Assembly: GCA_036481345.1 (NCBI GenBank)
Contig: JAZGHU010000035.1
Coordinates: 1-30,144, forward strand
DNA from: JAAOYC01 sp036481345
Lineage (GTDB): Archaea > Nanobdellota > Nanobdellia > Woesearchaeales > WJKL01
Length of the DNA stretch: 30,144 nt
Direction of reading: 5' to 3'
The position numbers and the translations under genes were made by a program. This document shows positions 21,074-30,000 of this stretch, piece by piece. Numbering within the stretch: position 1 is the first letter of the stretch; each line of letters starts with the position of its first letter. The notes beneath the pieces were generated by a model. That model was not told the DNA's origin. It did not search any database and was given only the letters and a program-made list of their open reading frames with translations.

Positions 21074-21559
21074 ATGAAAAAAGAAGAGAAATTCTTTATA
21101 GCACCAGCTTCTATTGGAAAAAGAATCTTTGCTTTTATCATAGATATCTTGATCATAGACCTTTTCATATTATTTCCATTTGATAGATTATTCAGAAAAC
21201 TAATTCCAACAGCAACTTTCTCAAACCAGATGAATTTTTTTCAAAGCAATCCACAGATAGCTGCCAGACTCTCACCAATATTAGTTTTAATGAGCCTTAT
21301 TGTTGTCTTCTACTTCACATACTTAGAATACAAGATCCAGCAAACACCTGGAAAAATGTTATTTGGGATTTACATTGCTCCTGAAAGAAAAATAACTTAT
21401 TGGAATTACTTACTAAGCAATTTAACTTTTATTGTAACAAAACTATTCATAATCCTTTGGATAATAGATTTTTTCTATATGGTCACTTCACCAAAAAATC
21501 AAAGATTATTAGAAAGATTAAACGGCATTGTCCAAGTGCAGAAATATAAAATAAAATGA
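21074..21559 (+). CDS. RDD family membrane protein
   Basis: 161 residues from the ATG at 21074. An in-frame extension to 20954 would run back through the promoter and into aIF1A, so it is rejected. The RDD signature is visible: IGKRIFAFIIDILIIDLFI at the first helix and QQTPGKMLFGIYI after the second. Three membrane helices are predicted (about 16-36, 65-86 and 110-132). RDD proteins are small membrane proteins, some linked to ion or sodium-proton exchange; the role here is unknown. Confidence 0.85.
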   Translation: MKKEEKFFIAPASIGKRIFAFIIDILIIDLFILFPFDRLFRKLIPTATFSNQMNFFQSNPQIAARLSPILVLMSLIVVFYFTYLEYKIQQTPGKMLFGIYIAPERKITYWNYLLSNLTFIVTKLFIILWIIDFFYMVTSPKNQRLLERLNGIVQVQKYKIK

Positions 21560-21582
21560 ATGCCCTTAGATTAGATAAGTTT

Positions 21583-21628
21583 AGTTTTAAAATCAAAGAT
21601 TTTAAAACTCTCTTTGCCAATGGCAAAG
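21583..21628. repeat. Two perfect hairpins abutting the sppA promoter
   Basis: AGTTTTAAAATC (21583-21594) and GATTTTAAAACT (21598-21609) form a 12-bp stem with an AAA loop. CTTTGCC (21612-21618) and GGCAAAG (21622-21628) form a 7-bp stem with an AAT loop. The last arm touches the TATA box at 21629, where TFB binds. The first could terminate the RDD transcript; the second looks like an operator. Confidence 0.6.
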
Positions 21629-21636
21629 TTTATATA
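21629..21636 (+). promoter_or_regulatory. TATA box for sppA
   Basis: TTTATATA centred 26.5 nt before the ATG at 21659, directly adjoining a palindrome. Confidence 0.65.
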
Positions 21637-21658
21637 CAAATAAATTAAATTAAACAAA

Positions 21659-22582
21659 ATGGAACCACCACAAAAAAAGAGGTTATTAACAGTTGCAATA
21701 GCATTATTCATATTTGCATTCATAAGTTTCTTTGTTGTATCAATCTTATCATTATTCATAGGAGTAGACATTGAACCAATTGGCAATGTTGCATTAATCC
21801 CTATAAAAGGAGTGATAAGAACAGATGGAGCTTCTGGATTTGGTTCAGAAACAGCATCTTCAACAATAATAGTTCAGCAAATACAAAAAGCAGATTCTAA
21901 TCCTTCAATACAAGCAATTGTTTTTGATATAAACTCTCCAGGCGGCAGTGCAGTAGCATCAAAAGAAATATCAGATGCAATAAAAGCAGCAAACAAAACA
22001 ACAGTTGCAGTTATAAGAGAAGTTGGAGCATCAGGAGGTTATTGGGCAGCTTCTGCAGCAGATTATTCAATTGCAAATGAAATGTCAATAACAGGCTCTA
22101 TTGGTGTTTTAGGTTCTTACATAGAATTTGCAGGATTATTAGAAAGATATAATATGACCTATCAAAGATTAGTAGGGGGAAAATACAAAGACCTTGGTTC
22201 ACCATTAAGACAATTAACAATAGATGAGAGAATAATCCTACAATCAAAAATAAATAAGATACATGAGATATTCATAAAAAGCGTTGCAGAAAACAGAGAC
22301 ATGACTTATGAAAAAGCAAAAGAACTTTCAACAGGAGAATTCTACTTAGGCATAGAAGCACTAGAACTCAATCTAATAGATGCAGTAGGAGACAAAGAAA
22401 CAGCAAAAGAATGGTTAAAATCAAATCTCGAATTAGAAGAAATTGAATTTGCAGAATATACAGAAAAAACAACACTCATAGATATCCTATCAGGAGTTAT
22501 TTCTCCTCAATCATATCTAATTGGAAAAGGAATTGGTTCTGAATTAAAAAATACTCAAAAAACATTAGAAATAACTACTTAA
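21659..22582 (+). CDS. sppA: Signal peptide peptidase SppA
   Basis: 307 residues. One N-terminal membrane helix (about 9-33) is followed by the ClpP/crotonase-like protease domain. INSPGGSAVASKE gives the conserved PGG, VGASGGYWAASAAD holds the nucleophile S125, and GGKYKDLGSPLRQLT carries the catalytic lysine K177. It degrades signal peptides left in the membrane. The length matches single-domain archaeal and Gram-positive SppA. The next gene starts 1 nt after its stop, so they form an operon. It may serve the many secreted proteins coded here. Confidence 0.93.
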   Translation: MEPPQKKRLLTVAIALFIFAFISFFVVSILSLFIGVDIEPIGNVALIPIKGVIRTDGASGFGSETASSTIIVQQIQKADSNPSIQAIVFDINSPGGSAVASKEISDAIKAANKTTVAVIREVGASGGYWAASAADYSIANEMSITGSIGVLGSYIEFAGLLERYNMTYQRLVGGKYKDLGSPLRQLTIDERIILQSKINKIHEIFIKSVAENRDMTYEKAKELSTGEFYLGIEALELNLIDAVGDKETAKEWLKSNLELEEIEFAEYTEKTTLIDILSGVISPQSYLIGKGIGSELKNTQKTLEITT

Positions 22583-22583
22583 A

Positions 22584-23465
22584 ATGTATAAATTCAGATT
22601 AGCAACCTCTGTATCTTTATCTAAATCTATTCAAGAGAATGCAGCAACTATTCTTAAATCTAGAAATGAAATCAAAAGAATCACCGAAAGAAATAAACTA
22701 AACCTAAAAAAACTAAAAAAAGCAAACGCAGACCTATCAAAACTTTCAGTACAAAAAGTAAAACTAAAAGAAAAATCTACAAAACTCAAGAATACTTATA
22801 AAAAACAAGAATCAGCTGTTAAAGAACTCTCAGCAATAATCAGACAAGACACAATTGAAATTCTAGATCAGATTAATTCTATTATCAAAGATCTAAAAAA
22901 TATACTACTAGATTCAGATACAATCCTTTATAGAGAATCTAAAGCATTAGACAAATTCCACAGAGAAATAGACTTATTAGCAGACAAAAAACAATCAGCA
23001 CAAATAGCAAACAAACTAAATCTTTTAAAAGAAGAAATGAAAACAACATCAAGAAGATTATATCAAGCAATAGAAGCTCCGATTATATTAAGAAAACCCT
23101 TTGCAAAACCCCTAAAAGAGCCAATTTCTAAACATATTTTTCTATTAGGCAAAGACATAGAAGGAATAGAAAGGATATTTGACAAATTAAATATCTCAAG
23201 AATTGATGAAATAATAAAAAAAGCAGAAAGACAATTATCAGATCTAAGAAAAGTAGAACTTGCCGTCACAATATTAGTTCCTACATTAAAACAACACTTA
23301 GCTGTAATCAAAGATGATATTTATCTGCTTGAATCATCAGCAGCATCAAGAATAGAAGAAAAACTTAGCAATACAGAAAAATATCTTGAAAAATCATTAG
23401 CAAAAGCAACTAATTCTGCAGAAAAATTATTACAAGATATAATAATTGTTAAAGAAATAAAATAA
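22584..23465 (+). CDS. Coiled-coil protein, function unknown
   Basis: 293 residues, nearly all alpha-helical and very rich in K, E, L, I and S. Heptad-like stretches span about residues 15-85 and 240-290. A short proline-containing break lies near 165-180 (PIILRKPFAKPLKEPISK). There is no signal peptide or membrane helix. It starts 1 nt after the sppA stop, suggesting co-expression. It could be a structural or scaffold protein at the membrane. No family was recognised. Confidence 0.65.
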   Translation: MYKFRLATSVSLSKSIQENAATILKSRNEIKRITERNKLNLKKLKKANADLSKLSVQKVKLKEKSTKLKNTYKKQESAVKELSAIIRQDTIEILDQINSIIKDLKNILLDSDTILYRESKALDKFHREIDLLADKKQSAQIANKLNLLKEEMKTTSRRLYQAIEAPIILRKPFAKPLKEPISKHIFLLGKDIEGIERIFDKLNISRIDEIIKKAERQLSDLRKVELAVTILVPTLKQHLAVIKDDIYLLESSAASRIEEKLSNTEKYLEKSLAKATNSAEKLLQDIIIVKEIK

Positions 23466-23482
23466 AAAAAAAAGAAAAAAAG
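23461..23482 (-). terminator. T-run terminator of the 148-aa gene
   Basis: On the minus strand, directly after the stop codon, a tract of about 20 nt is nearly all T, which suits archaeal RNA polymerase termination without a hairpin. Confidence 0.5.
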
Positions 23483-23483
23483 C

Positions 23484-23930
23484 TTAGCAAGTAACTGTTG
23501 CTTTTCCTTCTTTTGCTCCACCAAGTCTGATTACAACTTCATTTTGACCTGGTACAACTGGGAATGCTCCATTAAGAGTTGTACATACTGTACTGTCTCC
23601 TGGTTCAAGAGTTGTCTTGTCACATCCAGGGTCCTTAACAACTAATCCTCTTATAAGAATTTTCCACTCTCTTGCTAGTGTTACAGTTGTGTCAGCAACA
23701 TTTGTGATTACTGCTCCAACTTTACCATCAGCACAAACTGCGCTTGTAACCATTTCTGATTCTCCAGCATACTCTGTTGGCACTTCTGCTTCTGGCAACA
23801 CTGGTCCTTCTTCTACAGGAGCTTCTGCTACTTCTTCTACTGGTTTTCTCATGAAAACAAGCACAAGAATTACAATTACAACAATTGCTCCTATGATATA
23901 CCATAGATTTTTGTTTTCTTTTTCAGCCAT
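23484..23930 (-). CDS. Membrane-anchored protein related to the lipoprotein
   Basis: 148 residues. One helix (about 9-27, WYIIGAIVVIVILVLVFM) anchors an acidic, proline-containing stalk and a C-terminal domain with four cysteines. That domain shares CADGKVGAVITN, ILIRGL, GCDKTTLEPGDSTVC and a terminal TVTC with the lipoprotein at 15405-15845. The Shine-Dalgarno is AAGGTG, 7 nt before the ATG, and a T run follows the stop. The two proteins seem to present the same domain by different anchors. The function is unknown. Confidence 0.7.
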   Translation of the reverse strand: MAEKENKNLWYIIGAIVVIVILVLVFMRKPVEEVAEAPVEEGPVLPEAEVPTEYAGESEMVTSAVCADGKVGAVITNVADTTVTLAREWKILIRGLVVKDPGCDKTTLEPGDSTVCTTLNGAFPVVPGQNEVVIRLGGAKEGKATVTC

Positions 23931-24013
23931 TATTAAACACCTTTTTTATTTTTTGCAAAAAATAAATTGCTATTACTGAAAATGAAGAAATTACTATATA
24001 AATCTTCCGAAAA

Positions 24014-25333
24014 TTACTCACGGATAAGCTTTAGAACTTCGTCTCTTTTCTGTTCCATCAATTCCTTAGAATCAGCTTCTAAGTTCAATCTTAGCAAAGG
24101 TTCTGTATTTGAAGGGCGTACATTGAACCAATAATCTTTATAATACACACTAATTCCATCAATGTGCAATGTTTTTTCAGCATCTTTGTATTTTTCTTCT
24201 ATTTCTTCTATTTTTGCATCTTTATCAGCAACTTCTGAATTTATTTCTCCAGATTGGAAATATTTTTTTAATGGAGCAACTAATTCTGATAATTTTTTCT
24301 TTTCATCTGCTAATAAATTAAGAGTTAATGCTAGTGTAATGAAACTAGATTCTGTAAAAAAGCTGTCTTTATAATAGAAATGGCCTGAAAGCTCTCCTGC
24401 AAAGATTGCATCTTGTTCTCTCATCTTTGCTTTGATAAAAGAATGACCTACTCTTGATATTACAGGATGACCTTTATTCTCTTCAATATATTCAGGAACT
24501 ATCTTTGATGATCTTAAATCATAAAGTATCTTTGCTTCTTTGTTTTTCTTAAGCAAAGCTTTTGCAATTAATGCTGTTGTAAGATCATTAGTTATTATCT
24601 CTCCTTTTTCATCAACTAGATTACATCTATCTCCATCTCCATCTAATGCAATTCCTAAATCTGCTTTCTCTTCAACAACTTTTTTCTGTAGATCAGCTAA
24701 TGTTTCATAATGTAAGGGGTTTGGTTCATGATTTGGAAAATTAAAATCCATATCACAATACAAAGGAATAAATTCAAATGGAAGTTTTTCAAATAATTTA
24801 GGATATGTATATGATCCCATTCCGTTTCCAGCATCAACAACAATCTTGAACTTCTTCTTTGTTTTTACAAAGCTTATATTGTGTTTGATAAAATCATCCA
24901 TAATCTCTTTAGTTGTTATTTCCCCTTTTTGATCAGGCTCTTGGAATTTTGTAGAAACTAATCTTTCCACTTCATTGATTCCTGTGTCATAACTCATTGG
25001 AATTGCATTTTCTTTACAGAATTTGAATCCATTGTATTCTTTTGGGTTGTGAGAAGCTGTAACCATTATTGCTGCAGGAGCTTTAGCTGCTCCAAAATAA
25101 AACATTGGAGTTGAGCACAAACCAATATCAACAACATTTGCTCCTTGGTCTGTAATGCCATCAACTAATGCTTCAAATACTTTTGGAGAACTTAATCTGC
25201 CGTCTCTGCCAACTAATACTTCATCAACTTTTAGAAATTGAACAGTTGCTCTGCCTATCTTATAAGCAAGTTCTTCATTTAATTCAGAAGGATAAATTCC
25301 CCTTATATCATATGCTTTGAAGATTCCAGCCAT
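24014..25333 (-). CDS. Phosphohexomutase (phosphomannomutase/phosphoglucomutase family)
   Basis: A 439-residue alpha-D-phosphohexomutase. The active-site phosphoserine loop is VTASHNPKEYNGFK with S94. The metal loop is ALDGDGDRCNLVDE, the sugar-binding loop is FAGELSGHFYYKD, and the C-terminal phosphate-binding loop is VRPSNTEPLLRL. It interconverts hexose 1- and 6-phosphates, supplying activated mannose or glucose for glycan synthesis; the exact sugar cannot be told. It starts 5 nt after the cytidylyltransferase gene on the same strand and has an AAGGTGA site inside that gene. Confidence 0.92.
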   Translation of the reverse strand: MAGIFKAYDIRGIYPSELNEELAYKIGRATVQFLKVDEVLVGRDGRLSSPKVFEALVDGITDQGANVVDIGLCSTPMFYFGAAKAPAAIMVTASHNPKEYNGFKFCKENAIPMSYDTGINEVERLVSTKFQEPDQKGEITTKEIMDDFIKHNISFVKTKKKFKIVVDAGNGMGSYTYPKLFEKLPFEFIPLYCDMDFNFPNHEPNPLHYETLADLQKKVVEEKADLGIALDGDGDRCNLVDEKGEIITNDLTTALIAKALLKKNKEAKILYDLRSSKIVPEYIEENKGHPVISRVGHSFIKAKMREQDAIFAGELSGHFYYKDSFFTESSFITLALTLNLLADEKKKLSELVAPLKKYFQSGEINSEVADKDAKIEEIEEKYKDAEKTLHIDGISVYYKDYWFNVRPSNTEPLLRLNLEADSKELMEQKRDEVLKLIRE

Positions 25334-25338
25334 TTTGT

Positions 25339-25746
25339 CTATTGTTCACCTTTTTTCAAAATATCAGAGGAGCTATTCATTTTTTCTCCACCAACATTAT
25401 CTACCATTTTGATGTTTAATTCAGCACAAACAGGAGTTTCAGGAACATTTGCTTGATTTCTGTCTCCACCATTTGCAAAAATATCAGGTTTGATCATTCT
25501 TAATGTTTCACACTGACTTCCATCTTTATCAATAGAAACAACAGCTTCATCTACCATCTTTAATCTTTCAACTATGTATTTGATATCTTCAGAATCATGT
25601 ATTAATTTGCCTTTTTTTGCTATTTGTTGATCATTATTGTTTACAATTACAATTAGTTTATCACCTAATGCTTTTGCTGCTTCAAAAAGTTTTACATGCC
25701 CTTTATGTAGCACTGTAAAATATCCACTCACAGTAACAGTTGTCAT
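25339..25746 (-). CDS. Cytidylyltransferase-like nucleotidyltransferase
   Basis: A 135-residue single-domain nucleotidyltransferase. VSGYFTVLHKGHVKLFEAAK carries the H14-x2-H17 catalytic motif, and GDKLIVIVNNND follows. PDIFANGGDRNQANVPE is the later substrate-binding loop, and SSSDIL near the end matches the final phosphate motif. Relatives include glycerol-3-phosphate cytidylyltransferase, FAD synthase (RibL) and heptose-1-phosphate adenylyltransferase; sequence alone does not pick one. The tight pairing with a phosphohexomutase favours a sugar-nucleotide or lipid-headgroup precursor. TATA at 25770-25777 gives a leaderless start. Confidence 0.85.
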   Translation of the reverse strand: MTTVTVSGYFTVLHKGHVKLFEAAKALGDKLIVIVNNNDQQIAKKGKLIHDSEDIKYIVERLKMVDEAVVSIDKDGSQCETLRMIKPDIFANGGDRNQANVPETPVCAELNIKMVDNVGGEKMNSSSDILKKGEQ

Positions 25747-25769
25747 TTTAATAAGAGAAATTTAAGTGA

Positions 25770-25777
25770 TATTTAAA
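25770..25777 (-). promoter_or_regulatory. TATA box for the cytidylyltransferase-phosphohexomutase operon
   Basis: TTTAAATA on the minus strand, centred 27.5 nt before the ATG at 25746. Confidence 0.6.
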
Positions 25778-25780
25778 TGT

Positions 25781-27049
25781 TTACACTCTTAGATCAAAAT
25801 TAGTTGTTTTGTTGACTCTTACTTTTAGTTTATCTCCAAGCTTGTATTTTCCTGGAATAATAATCGGCTTGTAAGCAAAGTTTCTTGCAACTTTAGTATC
25901 ATCTTTGCCAATTTCATCAACCAACACTATGCCAGTCCAGCCAAGCCATTTTTCATTCTGCATTCTTGCAATATTTGTGAAGATAGAAGACATTAATCCT
26001 GATCTGTGTTTTATTATTGGACCTGGAACTCTGTTTTCCATTTTTGCTGCTGGTGTTTTTGGGCGAGGCCAGAATCTTGATCTGTTTAAGACATCTGGAG
26101 TTATTTTTTTAATTAAATCAAGAGAATCTTGATATTGTTTTTCTGTTTCTCCTGGAAATCCCACAATAATGTCTGTTGCAATGGTTATATTTGGGATTGC
26201 TGCCTTGAATTTATCTATTATTTCATTGAATTGTTCAACTGTATACTTTCTTTTCATTGCTTTTAGTATTTCATTGCTGCCAGACTGCACAGGAGCATGC
26301 AAAAATTTAAACATCTTTTCTGATTTAAATATTTCAATCAATTCATCTAGGAATTCATAAGCATAATTTGGATTGAGCATCCCTAATCTTATCTTGAATT
26401 CTCCTGGAATCTTGATAATCTCCTTTAGCAATTCTGGAAGAGAAGAGTCAATATCTTTTCCATAACAGCCTGTATCCTGTGCTGTTAACCATATCTCTGG
26501 AATCCTATCTTTTAATATTGCTTTTCTTGCTTGTTCTATTATCTCTTCTTTTGGATAAGATCTTAATTTTCCACGAGCTGCTCTGACTTTACAGTATGCA
26601 CATGATCCTAAACAGCCTTCACAGATTGGAATGATCTCAACAACTGGATTCTTTCTGATCTTAGGAAGATTTAATCTTGGAAGCTCTTTCTTCTCAAGCA
26701 TTGGAATAGGATTATCATTAAGAACTTCTTCAACTAACTGCACTATATTGGTAATTTGGGATGTTCCTATCAAACCATGTTTTTTTAATTTAGATGGATC
26801 TGTTTGAGGAATACATCCTGCAATTATTATTTTTTTGTATTTGTATTCTTTCTTAAGTTTTTTTAGATATTTATAGAACTTAGTCTCACTAGGCCCCTTT
26901 ACAGTGCATGTATTGATTATTACAATAAAAGCATCATCTACATCATTGACTACTTCAAAGCCTGCTTCTTTCAACAGACCAGCCATTGTCTCTGAATCTG
27001 ATTTATTCAAAGCACAGCCATATGTTTTTATGTAGATTTTTGTTGACAT
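25781..27049 (-). CDS. MiaB-type tRNA methylthiotransferase (archaeal MtaB/CDKAL1 group)
   Basis: 422 residues with the full three-domain layout. The N-terminal UPF0004 domain has cluster cysteines C12, C48 and C79 (KTYGCALNKSDSE, NTCTVKGPSE, AGCIPQ). The radical SAM core has C146-x3-C150-x2-C153 (GCLGSCAYCKVRAARG) and TAQDTGCYGKD. A C-terminal TRAM-like domain ends the protein. The archaeal and eukaryotic members put the methylthio group on t6A37 of tRNAs reading ANN codons. The ATG at 27049 has a TATA box (27072-27079) at 26.5 nt. Confidence 0.93.
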   Translation of the reverse strand: MSTKIYIKTYGCALNKSDSETMAGLLKEAGFEVVNDVDDAFIVIINTCTVKGPSETKFYKYLKKLKKEYKYKKIIIAGCIPQTDPSKLKKHGLIGTSQITNIVQLVEEVLNDNPIPMLEKKELPRLNLPKIRKNPVVEIIPICEGCLGSCAYCKVRAARGKLRSYPKEEIIEQARKAILKDRIPEIWLTAQDTGCYGKDIDSSLPELLKEIIKIPGEFKIRLGMLNPNYAYEFLDELIEIFKSEKMFKFLHAPVQSGSNEILKAMKRKYTVEQFNEIIDKFKAAIPNITIATDIIVGFPGETEKQYQDSLDLIKKITPDVLNRSRFWPRPKTPAAKMENRVPGPIIKHRSGLMSSIFTNIARMQNEKWLGWTGIVLVDEIGKDDTKVARNFAYKPIIIPGKYKLGDKLKVRVNKTTNFDLRV

Positions 27050-27071
27050 AAAAATAAGAAATAAAAATATG

Positions 27072-27079
27072 TTTAAAAA
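27072..27079 (-). promoter_or_regulatory. TATA box for the methylthiotransferase gene
   Basis: TTTAAAAA on the minus strand, centred 26.5 nt before the ATG. Confidence 0.6.
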
Positions 27080-27085
27080 GTTTGT

Positions 27086-30000
27086 TTAAAATTCTATACC
27101 TTTGCCTTTTAATTCAGCAATATCTATCACTCTGTCAGCATATTGCTCTGCAAATTTCTTAGGCCAGCCTTTTTTGATCAATGAACTTTTGATTTCTGCT
27201 CTTGATCTTCCTTGTTTCAGTGCATTAGTAATATAATTATTCAATGCGTCTTGATATGCTTCTTTTGCTTTTTCATGTTTGATTTTTGCTGCTTTTGCTC
27301 CATCACTTATTGCTTTTCCCCTTGCTTTCTTAGCATCTTCAACTCTAGCCCTTCTTATTCTTGCTTGGATTCCTTTTCTTTGCTCTTCCCCTGTTTCTTT
27401 TACTTTTGCTGCTCCTTTCTTTACTTTACGCTTACCTAATCTTAATACAGCTGCTATTGCTGCTCCTGATACAATGAATCCTTTTTTGATCCTTCGTTTT
27501 CCTGTTTGGAATGTATCTTCTATTGCTTCTCCTACTTCAACTACTTCTTGTTTTATTTTTCTTGGAACTTGTTTTATTGGCTCAACAAGTGTCTCTTCAG
27601 TATTCACCACTCCTCTCTTTATTGCTCTGCCTGTATTAACCAATCCTTGCTTGATTGCTTCATCTGTCCTAGTTATTCCTCTTCCTATCTTTTTGAATGG
27701 TCTTGCTATTGCCTTTTCAGTATCTATTATGCTTTGTTTTAGTTTTAATTTTCTATATCTTGCTCTAGCTGCTTTTCTTGCTTCTTCTGCTGCTTCTGCT
27801 TTTTCTTTTTCTCTTCTTAATCTGTTTAAGTTATCCCTTTCTCTTGCAGCTCCTACTATCTTATTTCTTTCTGCTCTTGCGATTCTTGCAGTTCTTGCTC
27901 TTTTATTTCTGATTGATTCTTGTTTTCTTAATGCAGCTTGTTTTTGGATTTTTGGAGCTGCAAATGTATAAAGTTGCTGTACTCCTACCGCTAGCAAGAC
28001 TGCTGCTATTATTGCCCCTAAGACAAATGCATTATTCTTTATGAATGATCCTGTTGCTTTTGCTGCTATTGTTATTCCTTGCCATGTTTTTTCTGAGGCA
28101 AACTTAATTGCATCCCATAATACTGGCGCATTTTCTTGGATCTTTCCAAATGTATATGATATCACTTGTTTGCTCCAAGGCCAATAAGTATTTGCAATGA
28201 ACTCAGTAAAACCACCATACATTGCACTTACTCCTTTTCCTAATAATACAAATGGAACTCCTAGTGATGGGAAGAATTTAAATGTTGCATATTCTACAAT
28301 GTCTTCCCAAATTGTTTTTCCAAATACAAATGGAACTTCTTCACATGGAGTACAGTAAGATCCGCCACAATCAATTCCTTCTTCTTCATAGTTTTGTATT
28401 CCATCTGAGCATCCTGTAAAGTCACATGGTCTTGCTGAATTTGGTTCATTTGATACATTTACATAAGTTATAATTCTTTCATTGTATTGTTGATCACATC
28501 TGTTCTTATCCCAACAATATCTTTCTTGTGTTCCATTTGGAAGACAAGCGCTCCATTCAGTGCAGTTCCATTCTTCTCCACAGATGCTTCCTCTTGAAGA
28601 TGGTGTGATTCCTCCCCCTCCTCTTGATGGTGATGGGGGTGGTGGAGGTATAGGACAAGTTCCACAGTCAACAGTACATTCTGGATAATTGTTTGTTGTT
28701 CCACATTGAGTTGCTGAGCTTTCACAGACAGCGTTTCCACATCTTGCATAGATATTCAATAAAGACCATGGAGATGTTAAACTGCCACTAGGTATATTAT
28801 ATGGGTCTCCAAGATAGGTTAAATTTCCAGAGTAGACATTGCTGCTTGTTATATTTGCATTGTAAACATCAATATTATTTACTCCAGTATTTCCCCCTAG
28901 TATGAGGGTATTTGTATCAACAATAGTTGAATTTGAAACTACACCATTTGATACAGTGGAATCATTTATGAAAGAGTTTGTTTCATTAACATTTGTAAGG
29001 GTTGAGTCATAGTTTGTTGAATTAGTTACATTACTGTTTGTAAGTGTATTTTCGATTTTAATCGAATTATTTACTATTGTGCCTGTTAAAGATCCATTTC
29101 TGAAAGTTGAATCATGGATTGTTGATGTTGCAACTGTTGAATCTGATACATTAGAGTCAATTACAATACAAGGACCTATTGTACATACTGAATTTGTTAC
29201 ATTAGATGGATCAATTACCCATCCTCCACCTGATGAACCATCAATATAACTGTCAATACATGTTGTATCTGACAATACTGAATTTATTATAGTACAATTA
29301 TCTGCTGTTACATTATCTAATGTTGAATCTTCTACAAATGTATCAATAAGCAAGCTATTGTCAATTGTTGAGTCATTTTGAATATCAGAATCATTTATAT
29401 TACTGAAACGGATGATTGTATCATTTATTGTGCTGTTAATTACAGTGGAATCATTTATTCTTGAATCAATCTCTACTGTATCTATTAAGATACAATTATA
29501 GTTTATTGAATCAATGATAGTTCCATTTGTTATTGAGCAGTTGAATTTTAAAGATCCATTTATTTGGGAATTTGTTTCTGTAACATTGTCTAAATAAGTA
29601 TTATAATTAATAGAATTTATTATATTGCTGTTAATTATTGTTGAATCAATCTTTGTTGAATCATTTATACTTGAATTTGTTTCTGTTACATTATCCAAGT
29701 ATGAGTTGTAATTTATTGAGTTAACAATTGTACTATCTATGATTGTTGAATCAATCTTTGTTGAATCATTTATACTTGAATCTTCTTCTGTAACATTCTC
29801 TAGGTAAGTATTGTAATTAATAGAATCTGTTATGTTGCTGTTGATTATTGTTGAGTTTATTTTTGTTGAGTTGGTTATATTTGAATCTTCTTCTGTAACA
29901 TTCTCTAGATAAGTATTGTTGTTGAAGGAATTTGTAATAACACTATTGATTATTACTGAATTTATTTTTATTGAATCATTTATTGTTGAATTTGTTTCAT

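Noticed and set aside
27212..27971. Antisense frames of up to 230 codons opposite the basic tail of the surface protein
   Set aside because: They are the complement of K/R/A-rich codons and read as artificial hydrophobic Ser/Leu/Phe strings.
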